A stretch of 64,000 nucleotides of DNA from Rhytidiadelphus loreus (lineage: Eukaryota > Streptophyta > Bryopsida > Hypnales > Hylocomiaceae), in NCBI GenBank assembly GCA_947034895.1, contig OX344761.1, positions 35,228,863-35,292,862 of the forward strand, written 5' to 3'. Made by a program: the position numbers and the translations under genes. Shown piece after piece: positions 13,346 to 31,822 of this stretch. How positions within the stretch are numbered: position 1 is the stretch's first letter; every line of letters begins with the position of its first letter. The notes beneath the pieces are model-generated. The model was not told where the DNA came from and ran no database searches. It was given only the letters and a program-made list of their open reading frames with translations.

Positions 13346-13505
13346 TAAGGTAAACTACCCCTTTACATATAGAATGGGAGCAAGCCCATTGTGGACAAAA
13401 TTATAATGGTGGTGTACATTCAAGTTCTGAAATGTACACCACTATCATAATTCAGTCTACAATGGGCTTGCTCCCATGGTGTGTGTAACGGAGTACTTTA
13501 CCTTA
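13346..13505. repeat. near-perfect 160-bp hairpin (MITE-like)
   Basis: The arms pair from TAAGGTAAACTACCCC at the left to TACTTTACCTTA at the right, with an almost perfect inner stem (ATGGGAGCAAGCCCATTGT with its complement, and GGTGGTGTACATT with AATGTACACC). The loop is ten bases at 13421-13430. Such a fold could be a small MITE or a source of small RNA. It lies 2.9 kb upstream of the beta-glucosidase start. Confidence 0.75.
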
Positions 13506-16400
13506 CGAAGCACTTCTTTCTAATGACTTCCCAACATGGTCATGTATAAAAACTCCATAATTTCCACACACATCTGTATTTTCCAGATCAGACTTTCACA
13601 GATCATTATGCTCCACCAAAAAAGAAAATTAGGAATCTCTTCCCAATCAGACTCCAAATTATTTCTTCCCTATCAGACTCCAAATTCTTCTTGAATTTTT
13701 ACTTGTGTCTCTAGTACACAGTTTTGCAACAATGTTTGGGTACGTTTAACTTAGTGAGACCTGAAGAATTAAGTAGTTGGAGTTTCCTCCGTCTGTTCTG
13801 AACATTTTGTCCACTATGATACAGTAAAGGAATTCATACTGTCTCGTTACAATAAGCGAGTCAAACTTTTAAATAACTTACTCATTTATCATGACTTGAG
13901 TGATGGCAACCGCAAATGGAGAATGTAAAGCCCGCAATCTCCATCCTTTCGTGTTTTAACTTACCCAAAATTTAATCCCACTTGCGTGAAAAGGAAATGG
14001 CCACGCAATCTCCGTCCTCAATTTGGGTTGACTGGAATGAGCAACCCCCAACTTGTGATCCCACTTGCGCAGCACAAGGGCGCATTCATGTGATAATTTA
14101 ATGGCCTCACAATCATTCATCTTCGATATTGGGGTGAGTAAGTGAGTTTTTTTTCAACTGTCTTTTTAGAAAAAAGAATGGAGATTTCGGGGAAATTCAT
14201 TAACCTTTTAAGGACGTGGCCCCACGATCAAGCTAGTCACCAAAATGTTTAGATTACTCGACCAATGGGTACATTCTTTGTTTCAACAATGAACAATGAT
14301 GTCATCCATCAACCACTTTTTAGCCTCAACGCCGTTGAAGGGTTAAAAACTAGTGTGCCATGTACAATTGCAAGGAATAAAAGATTGTACACCCAAAGCA
14401 TCAGTCAACCCTTAAAAAACTATCCTAATGACCATGTAGTTGAATTCTAAAAGAATTCAGTGTCTGTATTCTATTTTTTCACTAATGGTATATTTTAATA
14501 AATTTAATTTTTTTCCCAAAGATGAAACCAAGGATGAAACCATGTGTCTTCTATCTTTCATGAAATTTTCAGACCTTTTAGTATAAATTAGAAATTGTCA
14601 TAAATTTTTGAAGCAAAAATGAAGAAAATTCATATCAAATACAAAGAAATTAATTTTCTTTTTACCATAGGTGAATATTATTGTATAGAGCACAATACTA
14701 TTATTAGTGCTAAAAGAATTTCCTATCATTTTATATTTAAAAGATATGGTCATTTTTTCACACCACTTGAAGTGCTAATTTGTGTTTGATCTTTTCTTTT
14801 TGCAAGGATGGGGCCTAACCTCAATTGATACAACAATCCAATATGATTAGATTGCATGCAATCATGCCTTGTTTTCAATAAAATAAAAGTCGATAAAGAA
14901 TTCAAACAGAATCTAACAGTAAAAACAAACTCAAAGAGAATAACTTTCAAGACTTTTTGTTCGAATACCACTAAGAGAATAACTTTCAAGACTTTTTGGA
15001 TGGCTTTCAAGGCTTTTAGGCATTAAAGAAAATTTCAGTCCTTTCGAGGGCCATTGGACTGCATGCAAATGGAGAAAAAATCAATCCAAATCTTATTACA
15101 AAGAATCTTACCACTTTGTATGAGCTTGTATGCCTTGTTAGATTGGTGATTAAAATTATTATTATTAATTTAAATTTTATTTCACCGTATTTGTAGATTG
15201 GTTGAAAGTCAAATGGCCCTCCACAAGGCCCAGATTTTCTCTAATGATAACTCTAATTCCCCCCAAATTAGAACATCTATTTTGAGATTTTTTTTTCATA
15301 AACTACATGTACAATTCTACAAGTACATAAATTGAAACCTTCAAAAATTGAAATGTAGTGATTCTTGTACCATATGATGCACCCCCGCACCATCCGGTTT
15401 GCACAAAGTTCTAGACCTAAACCCAAACCCTCCCTTCCGTGACTATGGCCCAAATTCCATGCTTTAGAATTTCATGTCCGCTTTTCGCTTGTCTGTTACC
15501 AAAAGGGTCAAATTTTTTTCAACAGACAAAGCAACAGGAAACAAGCAACAGGGCGGCAAAAGTTCTCCTGTGGGTCAGCTTTGCACCACAAGATAATCAC
15601 GAAAAAGCGGCGCTGAATCATGTTATCCAAACCATCAATGCTCCAGAATGTTTCAAAACTGTAGTCTTGGAGATCCAAGGGCCTGTGTAAGTTGAAGTCC
15701 GTTTCGTTTCTGAATCGCCAACGTCGGAACCCGGATTGACTCAAGACTCAAGATTCCTTCCACGTCGGAGAGTCTCCGCAACTTTGGACTACAGTACATC
15801 GACTGAGTCCAAGTGCACACCTTTGGGAAGAAGGCCCTGAACATGGATTCCGAATCATTCCTCGGATTGTGCACGAAGTTAATTTGTTTTCTTTGCACTC
15901 ATGTAAGTTACTTATGCTACAACTCGAACCATTCTATGGTTAACGTAAATTACGAGTCTTTTCATCCTGGGTCTCATGTCTTAATTATCTCAAGCACACT
16001 ACAGTATGTTGACTACATCAAGAAACTCGTGACTGCAAGAAGTTGGCAAATCTGGTTTGATGTATGGATAGTTTTGGATTGAGTTGTAAGTAAATTAGGT
16101 GTATGATATATATCTTGTGGATAATTTGCATGCATGCATGAAGGGCTTTTGCTTTGTAATAAAGCAAAGAATAAATTTTTTTGGACTATGTCAGATTCAG
16201 GCTACTGTAGTGCTTGAGGAAGGAGACGAGAGAAGAAGACGAAGTGGAAGAAGAAACTTTGTGCTCCTGCTTTGTGGAGGAGGTTTTCAAGAGTAGTGAA
16301 TGCAACGTGTGATGGAAATCGAAATTGATCAGTGAGCTGCTTATTCGGAGTTTCAGTGCTTCTCTGCTGCGCTTGTACCCACGGGGCGAGTGTGAAGAAT
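13506..16400. other. 5' flank of the beta-glucosidase gene
   Basis: No confirmed gene. Two short related segments (ccgcaatctccatcct and acgcaatctccgtcct) occur near 13935 and 14004. From about 15430 to 15900 the base composition is more balanced and short ORFs appear on both strands, but none resembles a known protein and no exon chain could be built. The last 200 bases before 16401 are rich in GAAGAAG-type purine runs, as in a plant 5' leader. No convincing TATA box was placed. Confidence 0.45.
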
Positions 16401-22325
<5,925 letters not shown>

Positions 22326-22848
22326 TTCTGCCGGAGTGCTTCATTTGGACCAGGTTGTAAGTATTTCATCGTTGTGCAACGTTGTTTGTAGAATTCCTGT
22401 CTGTATACTATTGAAAATGCATCTGTTAGTACTGTGGACCACTGTCAGTCCCATCATCCACACTTCAGAAAAGCTTAGAATTGACTTGAACAGGCACACC
22501 GACAGGGATTATTCACCCCTACCCTATTAGCTATAAGTTATCTCATGGGCTGCAATTAGCTAAGTATGTTTTTGGCTTCAGCTCTCTGATTGTCTTCACG
22601 ATTTGTCCAAGGAAGTGTACACCGACCTGGAGGGCCAATGCACATGTGTAGTGTAGTCACAGTCACGGTAGCCCCTCGGGTAGTACTCTTTACAAGGATA
22701 GACAAATCCTTTTTGTGTTTCTTTACAAATTAGTCGAGTACTTACTGCAGTCGGTGTTCTGTACACGACCAGCTCTGAGTAACCAGATTGTTAATAGAAC
22801 CCAAATCTTGAAGGGATGTAGAAGTGTTATTGACTTGTCACCTACTTA
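22326..22848. other. 3' flank of the beta-glucosidase gene
   Basis: Presumed 3' UTR and downstream DNA. No clear AATAAA signal was fixed. An ORF that overlaps exon 13 in another frame and continues to 22530 is a shadow of the coding exon. Confidence 0.5.
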
Positions 22849-23191
22849 GACCATCCCCACCTGTCTTGCAAAACGGATGAACTTGTTAAGAGGCTGGGCA
22901 AAAAGCCTTGGGTGGCTTGCAAAATGGGGGATTTTGCATGCAAAGCATGGCTTGCAAATTGGCTTGCAAACCACATGAGACAAGAGCACTGGCACTTTCC
23001 CCCAAAGTACAGACCTTTAGCACTATAGCCCATTCGTGGACCTTGCAAAGTGGTCCAAATTTGGAAACTTACCCATCTCGCAAAATGCGGTTATAGCATG
23101 CAATGGGTGGGGCGGTTGGCTTGCAAATTGGATGGCCTTGCATTTTGCTAGCCAAACCACCCCACATTTTGCAAGACAAGTGGTGATGCTC
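22849..23191. mobile_element. PIF/Harbinger-like (Tourist-type) MITE, 343 bp
   Basis: The left end GACCATCCCCACCTGTCTTG and the right end, reverse complement GAGCATCACCACTTGTCTTG, form 25-bp terminal inverted repeats with a few mismatches, flanked on both sides by TTA. A 3-bp TTA duplication is the hallmark of PIF/Harbinger MITEs. The interior is full of 'cttgcaaa' words, on both strands. There is no ORF of note. It begins 524 bp after the beta-glucosidase stop codon. Confidence 0.72.
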
Positions 23192-25093
23192 TTAGTAAAG
23201 TAGGTGTGTGTTGCATTTGATAGGCATGTATGAATTAGAGTTTGTTTTCTTTATCAATGGGCATTTGCATTGTTGAATTGTAAGAGATGGAATACAACAA
23301 AAAGCATGTATTTAATTCGGAAGAGTCCCTTGGAGGAAGGTGGATGTAGAATTTGAGCTTTTTTTGCAAAATAAATAATGGCATGAGAGGAATCTAGACA
23401 TTGAATCTTCATTTTTGTTAGTTTTACTTTTCTATCCATCTGTGCACAAACTCATTTAGAGCCTTGCACATGAATCATGATGTGATTGAGTGACTACACT
23501 AGTTGCATTGTTGAAGAATTGACAAAAAAATGTTTTTTTGGCATACTTGGATGTACAATACTTCACGCATTTCTTGTAGCGCCCACAATAAAGTTTTGGA
23601 AGTATTCATGATCCACCAAGCAAATGTTGGCTCTCTCTTAGGGTTTAATGTTTTGTATCCAATTAATGTGTCCAATTTCAAGGCCTATTTTTTATGATAT
23701 GGTTCATAATTGGATGAATGTTATAAATTTATAATTCAATTAATAAAATGAGTATTGAAGGACATTAAAGCATTCCAATTTAGGCATAAAACATCATATT
23801 TTTTTCCTTTATTTTGTGCAATCCAGGGGTCAATTCTTACAAAAGAGACACTAATCTTATTTTTGATAAGGTAGACAAAAAATTGTGGGTTATAGTACAC
23901 ATGTATAACAATGGAGCATAGTTCCTATCAAAGGCATGGTTTTGGGTGGTTTTTAAAATAAACAATGTATGTTACAATCTTAGAAAACAACAAGGAAGAT
24001 AAAAGGCAATTAAAAATCAAAACAAACAAATATAAGTGTATGAAGTCTATTCTAAAGTTAATTTATACCATCCCTAGCGTATCCTCCAATCACAATGTAA
24101 TAAAAGTTTTGCCCCTCGTACAATAACTAGTGTAAGACATCTTTATTTTTGTATAGGATGTGAAGATCTTGGTAACATTCTTCAAAAGCTATGTACTTCA
24201 ACATCCTTGAATTTGGTAACTAAAAAAAATCTAAGTGCCTTTCAAATGCAATTTAGATTCAACTCATGATGACCCTTACATAGCTACTTTTTCAAATATT
24301 TGAAAATTTCCTACAACCATGACATAGTACTTTAATACGATTGAAACATCATTCCGTTTAAATCATTGAGGAAATAAAAGTGGTACCAATTGCTTTAGAA
24401 TGTTCCATTTGGTTTCCTATGATGACTAACATATTATATGAACAAAAGTACTTTGCTTGTACAAAGTCTAAATCTTGATAAATGTATAACCTTTGGCACA
24501 TGGATGGTCAATTTCATAGGAACAAAATAAACTTAATGAACTAAATGTGCAATTATTTTTTGTTTGTTGTAATTGGAGATGCAAGACTATAATTCTCATT
24601 CCCAACTCTTTATTTATTGACTTTGTCCTTTGGACACAAACTATAGCATTGACTCACTATGGTTTAATTTTGAATTTGAGTTTCCAAATCTTATCTACAA
24701 GTGCATTCACATTGCTCAATGTAGTTAGGATTTGGTCGGATGATTGGTCAAATGGAAGGGTCCAATATATATACTTTTAATTTAATTAAAAAAATAATTA
24801 AATTTAGCTTGTGTATCATTGATTCAATGTTTTATTTGTTTAATTTTCCCAGTGTCCATTCTCAATAAACTTATATTCTTTTTTTACTTGGGCAAAGCCT
24901 CATGGTCACACCATTCTTGTTTACTTTTTCATTATGAAATTTGGTTCTCGAATATGATACTTTTTCATTATGATAATTTGTTTAATTGTTAGTTTAAGTT
25001 GCTAAAAATACTCTTAAAATGTACTAAAGTTTTAAACTGTTGTAATCACATTTTGGGGTATCTTTAAATAGTTTGATAAAAGTTTAACTACAT
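23192..25093. other. intergenic, AT-rich, no gene
   Basis: No protein-like ORF, no recognisable element ends and no RNA gene found over 1.9 kb. Confidence 0.5.
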
Positions 25094-25322
25094 TTAACCC
25101 ATTAACGCCCCGGAGGACATTTTTCGGCCGATGAATAACAAAGGATCTCTTCGTGTAGGACAGAAATGCAACTATTCATCCTCCAAAATTTGTGTGGAAA
25201 GAGAAGATCATCTATAGTAGTTTGTCTTCCAATGAATACTTTTTCATTTTTTTAAGTCAACAATTCATACGGTGACAAAAAAGATGATTTCCATGGTGAC
25301 CGGTTCAACGTTCAAGGGTTAA
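25094..25322. mobile_element. TTAA-flanked MITE, 229 bp
   Basis: It starts TTAACCCATTAACGCCCC and ends CAACGTTCAAGGGTTAA; the ends are inverted repeats and both include TTAA. The interior aligns with 5037-5268, with the same length and same order of blocks. The CCC..GGG ends next to TTAA are those expected of piggyBac-type MITEs. Confidence 0.68.
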
Positions 25323-26103
25323 GGTAGCAACACCCATAAGCGTCACTATACCTATAACCAACACCCCTAAAACTTTGGAAAATCCTAGGAAGTAAATAGA
25401 TGTGATTACAAGGATGAACTACATTTGAATATTAGACCCTAGTGTTGGTATTGGGTGCATCTATAGTGGACTCTTTAAAAATTCACAACTTATGCTCACA
25501 GTGTCCAAAAAACACATTTCAAAGTACATTGGAATTTTTTTTTCTGTTGCTAGTAGGGTCCAATAATTTGTAGGATGTCTATTAATAGACTTCATTTCCC
25601 AAACCGCCTTAAATTGATGGTTATGAGTGCTGTTAGCTTAGCCACACTTGTGAATACTGCCCCCACCCGCAAAAACCGGGCTGACACCCACGTTACCATA
25701 AGAAGCAACAAATAATGAAGAATCGCAACCAACCAACCAGTACACGCCAGCACATACAGTCCAAGTGGCAAACCTGTAAGGAAGGAATTGAAACAGTGGA
25801 GCCAAAGCCTGAAGCCAAAGCCTCCTGAAGGAAGGAAGGCAAAGCCAGATCTCCACTTCGACCTTCACTCTGTCAGTTCAATCTCCAGCGAGCCCGAGAT
25901 TCTTCTGCTTCTGCTGTGCAGAAATTTCCATACTTTGCTGGGTCCCGTGCAGTTGCGCCATCTTCGTCTCTTCGCAAGTTGCCTAGGTAAAATCCCCCGT
26001 ACAGGCATTCTTTTTTTCCATGGGAGTTTGAATTAGGGTTTCGGCAATTGCTAGGGTTTCCGCAATTGATGATGTTTCTCGTTTTGTGACAGTCTGTCAG
26101 ATC
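25323..26103. other. 5' flank and likely leader of the small-protein gene
   Basis: Base composition becomes more balanced from about 25640. A possible leader exon ends TTGCCTAG at 25985 with donor GTAAAA. An acceptor TTTTGTGACAG ends at 26090, just before the ATG at 26104, so a 105-bp 5'-UTR intron is likely. No TATA box was placed. Confidence 0.4.
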
Positions 26104-27449
26104 ATGCAAGAGAGTAAGCTGGAGGAAGTAGATAAGGATGCCGACCTTCGGCAACCTTCCATCAACACGGAACCGCGTACGCTTGATGAAAACTCTATAG
26201 AGCGTGCTACGGTCAGTGTCCTCCGGGATTTTTATGGATTTTTGCTTGTAATTGCTTTAGAGGAATGCATAATCTTGCTGGAGCAGGGTTTGATGAGTTT
26301 TGCAATTTGGAGTTGGGGAATTGATTATTTAATGTCGTGTGGTGTGATTGGAAGCAGCTTGCAGCTCAAAAGATTTACGCCCAGAACCCTGAACCTACCT
26401 CCGATTGTTTCACTAAGGTATCTCAGTTTTGAAATAATGCCATAGGGTACACGTAGAGAAGGTTCTTGAATGTTTAGGGTTTCGCAATGACATTGCGCTT
26501 TTTTGGTACCAAACCCTAGCTCGCAATACCTTAACCTTTTTTTTTTTTTTCTGCTGTCAAAGCTGCAGAACATAGAGGTAACATGTTCTGAAGTTTTATT
26601 TGAAGACTGTAGAGGTGGTCTTTAGAACGAGCTCTAAGTTCTGCATGTTTCCATCTAAGTTCTGGTTTACACTTCTCCCGTCAAGTTGAGGCCATCTGGA
26701 GTCCACTGGACAGGATGGCAAAGGCATTAGAAATTAGAAATTAAATGGGCTATGTTAGATGGACAAGATGACAGGACATAAAAAGTCTACTTTAGTTTTA
26801 AGTGGTCTTGTCCGTTTGACCATCTTGTAGGTTGATGATATTCGGAGCACTTCACAAAATGGTCAAATGGACAAGGTCACTCGCAAGGAATGTTGCCATG
26901 TAAGCATTCATGTCATTTTTATCATCCATTGTAATTTTTTTTTCATGCCTGTCTAGACAAAGTGCAAAGTTTTGAAGACAACTTTCCCGTTTTTTGACCA
27001 ATCACATTGCTAGATTTCTTAAAACGTAGTTGAAATGTCTTGTCCAATGCTTCTCTGTGACAAATGTACACTGACTCTAAACGTAATTTGATGTGTTATG
27101 GCTGGAAATCGTTAAGGAACGGTGCTTTTTCAGTTTTAGGTCTTTCAGAATCATTGACTTCGAGTTATGTGCCTGCAATAGATTTTTCCAGCCGTTGCAG
27201 AACGTGAAATTTGGACTACTACGGGTACCCTATTCTGATCAAATTTTGACCTAATTGCAGGATGCAATTGACTGCGCTACTAGGGAAAATGCACCAGCCG
27301 AAGACGCTGCTGATGCATTGGGTTCACAGCTTGATGAATTAATCAGTAATGCTGGAAATGTAGTCGACACTGATTTTACGCAATCGAAGGCACCAGTGCG
27401 AACCGGCAGTACTCCTGCAGCTGCTCCACCACAAGAAACTTTAACATAG
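26104..27449 (+). CDS. small acidic protein of unknown function, 4 exons, 123 aa
   Basis: Not recognised. Exons: 26104-26211, 26358-26417, 26563-26577 and 27261-27449, all in phase 0 with GT-AG introns. The product is acidic and soluble, with no signal peptide or membrane segment. The middle (about residues 37-93) is likely helical, with LQNIEDAIDCATREN followed by ALGSQLDELISNAGNVV. The C-terminus is a Pro/Ala/Thr tail (TPAAAPPQETLT). Exon 3 is a 15-nt microexon behind a long T tract. The exon-2 acceptor is a tandem NAGNAG (AAGCAG), so forms with or without one Gln are possible. Clean phases and balanced composition support a real gene. The helical core suggests a subunit of a larger complex, but that is inference only. 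Confidence 0.68.
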
Positions 27450-28820
27450 AATCTTCTTTGCTCGAATTCAGCCCCCCGTATTCACGCGAAAATACTCCTT
27501 GCAACGGTTAGCAAGTGCATCATCGCTCATTTTCTGTTTGATTCTCATGTCATGACGCCCCGTGTTCGTTGCCTGACGACATCGTCTTGCTGAGATAGCT
27601 CTGAAATTATTGATAATTACTGGGGATAGGCTTTTGTGGTGTCGGCTTTAGAACTGGGGAATCCTACTTAAAGGATTGGTAATTAATGTTCAATATTTGA
27701 AATCAATCAGTAAATTTGTGTTTTGGTTGGTAATTCAAGTGTGATGTGTTGAAATTCCATTGTGTACTTGTTTTCTTGTACCCATCAAATGGGAACTTGG
27801 TAAGTGTGAAAATTTGGGCCAAAACTGCCAAGAACTTGAATAATATGTTTGGTAATTTTTTCTTAAAATAGGACGGAATGTAAGCATTGAATCTTATACT
27901 TCATATTGAGGGTTAGTTTTATTTTGTTCAGTGAAATGAACAACACACTTTGGATAAGCATATCTTAGTGAGAATATTTGAAATGAACTTTTTGTGAAGA
28001 GTTGAAAATGTTCATTGATGTTCATATTTTGAATGATGAATAGAGTGATGGTGACCAACTTTTTGTGTAAATGAGTTTTCATTCATCCAAAGTAAGATTG
28101 GAATCATTATAAGACAATCTTTGATGGAAATGGGATAAATAAATATATTAGTACAAAACATAAGCAAAAATGAACAAAAGTCCAAATTAGATTATGGTGT
28201 TAAAGCATTGATATTGCATAGCATATTGATAAATTTTTATTCCTTAGAAGAGTTTGCAATATACAGTAATTATTGATATGAGAGGAATTTTTGAGAAAAT
28301 CATAAGAATGGGCTCATCTTTGAACTTCTTGATTTGCCTCCTTTATGAGGTAGCAACAATCCTACTAATTAACTATATTAGTATTACTGAAATTTTCATC
28401 CTTTGCCAAAATTAGACAAGAAACCATGAACTTGCACTACACTCAAATAAACTTCAAGAACTTCTATAAAGTAATTTTTCATGAATCTACTACCATTGAA
28501 TTCACTGGGTAGTTTACATATTAGTGATGAATTTTATTTTGTTGGAAAATTTAGAATTTTAGGACATGCATCTCAAAAAAAAGGAACAAAGATCATAACA
28601 TTTTTACTTAGATTACTTAGATTAGTAGGGGTTAAAATAAACATATTGAATTAAGAATGTAATTTGGTACTATAGTTATATATCCATTTGATGTAAAATG
28701 GATCATTTATCTAATTTGTAACAATTAGATATATTTTTATATAGTTCTCGTGAAACACTTAGGAATTTATTAAATATTTTGTCCACCTATTAGTAATTTA
28801 ATCCTTTGGTCTTTAAATTA
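27450..28820. other. intergenic, AT-rich, no gene
   Basis: The 3' flank of the small-protein gene passes into AT-rich DNA. No protein-like ORF or element ends are seen. Confidence 0.5.
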
Positions 28821-29034
28821 TGCCATATTTAACTAAATTTAGACAATCCAAAGTTCATAAATAAATATGTATTGCTTATATTATATGCAAACCATTAGGA
28901 GATCTTTGCAAAACATCAAAAGATCTATACAAAACATTCGAAGGTCTATGTCCTTCAACATCAAGAGATCTCTTGATGTTTTGTAAATGTAGTCAAAGAA
29001 TTGTATGGATAGTCTAGATTTAGTTAAATATGGC
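28821..29034. repeat. 214-bp foldback element with central palindrome
   Basis: TGCCATATTTAACTAAATTT at the left end is matched by the reverse complement of AGATTTAGTTAAATATGGCA at the right end. Near the centre lies a perfect 24-base palindrome (28957-28980, half-site AACATCAAGAGA). Short, non-coding and symmetric, it is probably a MITE. The target duplication is unclear. Confidence 0.6.
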
Positions 29035-30763
29035 AAACATTAAAAGAAAATTGAACCCATCAAGGGGCTTTGAATTTTTTTACTAATTTTAGTACTAATT
29101 GAAGTGAGTATGAGGTTGTCTACATCCTCATTCTAACCACCACGTAGGACCACTAAAAGTTGATAGTAGACACTTGGTGTGTGAAAATTAGCTAGAGGCA
29201 TGTGCTAGCCATCCTCCATAATTAAGCCAAGAAATTATAGAGATGGATTGAGTAATGGAGATGAGTATGTGGAGATGGATTGGGTAATCATGACAAATAT
29301 TTGAGCTAATCATGCAAAACTTGACCCAATTAGTGACTTGAGAAAGTTGTCATGAAGATCGACAACTTACAAGTCTTATGTGTCTAACTTCACGGTACCC
29401 TTGACAATCGATATGGGACAATTGCATCTTATAAAAGTTACCAAATATTAGGTGGAAACAACATTGAAATGTAAAATTTGTCAATGTGTTGTAAAGTCTA
29501 CTAATTTGGATTGCACATGGGGGATTTAGGGAGAGTTTATGAAAATCCTTGCAAAGAAAATCCATTCAATTCCCATATGTATAGGAATTCTTTGAAGATT
29601 CTCCTATGATGACATTGGAATACAGGGAAACATAAGAGCTAGTAGAAAATAGTAGGAACAAATTATAGAATCTCCAAACCAATGATAGGGAATTCCAAAC
29701 AAGTCTGTTGTGTAAGTAACCTATGCATAGTAATTTGAAATATATTGAAAAATTGACTTGTTGTTACAATGATACAATTCTACAATATGTTTCTCTACTT
29801 GATGTTTTTTATGGTTTAATAAGATTTTTTTTAGTTCCTTAATTTTTGAAGTCTAAATAGTACAATTTGTTGATTTTAGTCTTGTAGATGTTATTAAATT
29901 AAGTCTAAATTGGCAATCACAAATTGATTAAAGAATCTGTGGGAAATTTAGTTAAAACAGCAGTATTCCATATCCCATTTTTTCATTCATTTTAGGATAG
30001 GTATAGATTTCAGACTGCAGGGTCGAAACGTGAAAGTGCCAAGAGTTTGTGGCATACTGCCATTTTAACGAAATATGTGTTATCTTGTATCAGACTGTAA
30101 TTGGGAATTGCAATGAGGGAAGGTATAGGCATCAGTATAGAAATAATTGTGTTTCCATCCAAAAGTTTGGGATATAATGCAAATATCATGTAACAAATAC
30201 CATACACCATTCACGACTCCAATTGATAGTCCAATCCATTATCCATGAGCAAGCACAAAGTAACCACACATACTCACGAAGACGCCATTTAGCCATTCAT
30301 ACATACTTCAAATTCCAGTTTGGTAATCAATGGTCTCAAAACATTGCAAAGTAAACTTGGAAGAAAAAGGTTACATTGCAGTCGTGACCACTATGCAGAA
30401 CTCTGTTTTGAGGAATAGTGAGCGTATCTATTCCTATTTTTAGAGCTCTTTTATTGTCCTTGGTAAACAGATTACATTCCTAGTCACTTGGTCAGAAGAT
30501 TGCATTGCTAGTCAACGACGTACTAGCTCATGATGACGAAAGTAAAAAAAACTGTCCTCGGGACTCAAAGAGTCAAAGCATTACATAATTAAACTTTGAC
30601 ATGTACAGCACCACAAACAATGCTCAAGATTATCCACAAGAATTTACACTAGAACGTACTTGTATACTGCATACTATTGCAGTATATTTTTTCCTTGGTC
30701 ATGTATTCATCTTGTAAGCTAGCTCCTAGCTGCAGGATGTGCACATGCACCATTCCACCCAGC
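29035..30763. other. intergenic; 3' flank of the EG45-like gene
   Basis: AT-rich, no protein-like ORF. The last few hundred bases are presumably the 3' UTR of the minus-strand gene that stops at 30764. Confidence 0.5.
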
Positions 30764-31798
30764 TTACTGTCCGATATGGCCAACTTCTGCAATGAACGTT
30801 TCTGCATTTTCATCATCAAGTGAGGAAGCAGCGGAATACTCGACAGTGATCACCCCAACGTCTTTATTGGCAATGGTAGAAAAGGCAGTATCAGAAAGAT
30901 CGAAGGCTCGTCCTCCAGCGCAGCCGTTCGGGCAACGATCAACGATTTTCACTGATATGGATCCATGGCCGTTGCAACCATTCCCTCGGCACTGAATGTT
31001 GAAGCGCTTGCCACAGTTAGCCCCGTTGTTCCAGATGTTGGCGTTAGAGCTGTCGCCCCCTGCTGCAAAGATCTTGTCTGCTGGGAACTGGTTTGGGTCG
31101 AAGCCAAAACAAGCCGAGGCTGTAATCATAAGCCACGTGCCACAATTTAATTACCCATCCTAGAACACAATTCCTCAAATTTCATATTTTTTGAAATGAC
31201 TCGTTTCAGTGAAATTGGTGCAGTTTCAGTCACTTGTCCGAAACTCAGATCTATACCGATCCCAGTTTTTAGAGGTTTGGGCACTTGAACATAATCACAA
31301 TTTTGGCCTATAAAACACTAACATTTGAGGAAACATAATCATATTCCTCAATACTACACAACTGACTTTCCATATAATTTTATTGTTTCAGATCGTAAAA
31401 GAGATCGTAAAAGAGAATCTTCTGCGTGAAAGGTCTCCCGATGGTTATGGTGATCATTACGAAACCTCCATATGATACATGGAAAACCTCTGTACGATCA
31501 TATTGATAATAGGAAGATCTCCACAAGCATCACCAAGAAGATTCTTTTCATGTTGTATAGATATTCTAAACCGGTCAAATTCGTTTGAAAAATTTGTTCA
31601 ACCCTCACAGAGGACGCTTCTGCAACTAGCTACCAGCTAGTGACTTAACAGGTAATTGCTCTAAAATGGTAAGAACTTACGAACAAATGGGGCCGTGTAG
31701 AATGATGCCTTCCCCGTGGTCGCTGCGACCAGCTCCGTGAGCTGCAGGACCAAGAATGCAGATGCTATCAATAGCACCGTCAGCCTGAGCTGAGTCAT
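30764..31798 (-). CDS. EG45-like / plant natriuretic peptide-like secreted protein, 157 aa
   Basis: A small secreted protein with the double-psi beta-barrel of expansin domain 1, of the EG45-domain/PNP family. Members act in the apoplast on ion and water balance or the cell wall, without known catalysis. Exons on the minus strand are 31798-31681 and 31119-30764, with one GT-AG intron in phase 1. Residues 1 to about 25 form a signal peptide (MTQLRLTVLLIASAF start). Family marks: KASFYTAPFVPSACFGF spanning the splice, IWNNGANCGKRFNIQC, VKIVDRCPNGCAGG, FDLSDTAFSTIAN and ITVEY. Six cysteines of the barrel are present. The tail after ITVEY is about 25 residues, longer than in minimal PNPs. A TATA box and a 5'-UTR intron lie upstream. 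Full-domain expansins can be excluded, since no C-terminal pollen-allergen domain follows. Confidence 0.92.
31405..31552. repeat. short foldback in the EG45-like gene's coding intron
   Basis: GAGAATCTTCT near the left and AGAAGATTCTTTT near 31537 form an inverted repeat of roughly 15 bp. The interior shares short words with the foldback in beta-glucosidase intron 9. A decayed MITE is likely. Confidence 0.35.
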
Positions 31799-31822
31799 TG
31801 CTTCAGATCTTCGTATCGCCCC

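Noticed and set aside
15439..15898. Overlapping ORFs upstream of the beta-glucosidase gene as a separate gene or an upstream exon
   Set aside because: No family resemblance, ORFs on both strands overlap, and the GH1 start with signal peptide at 16401 is complete.
26690..26900. Inverted words (ggacaagatgaca / gaccatcttgt) in intron 3 of the small-protein gene as a MITE
   Set aside because: Pairing is patchy and no borders or target duplication could be defined.
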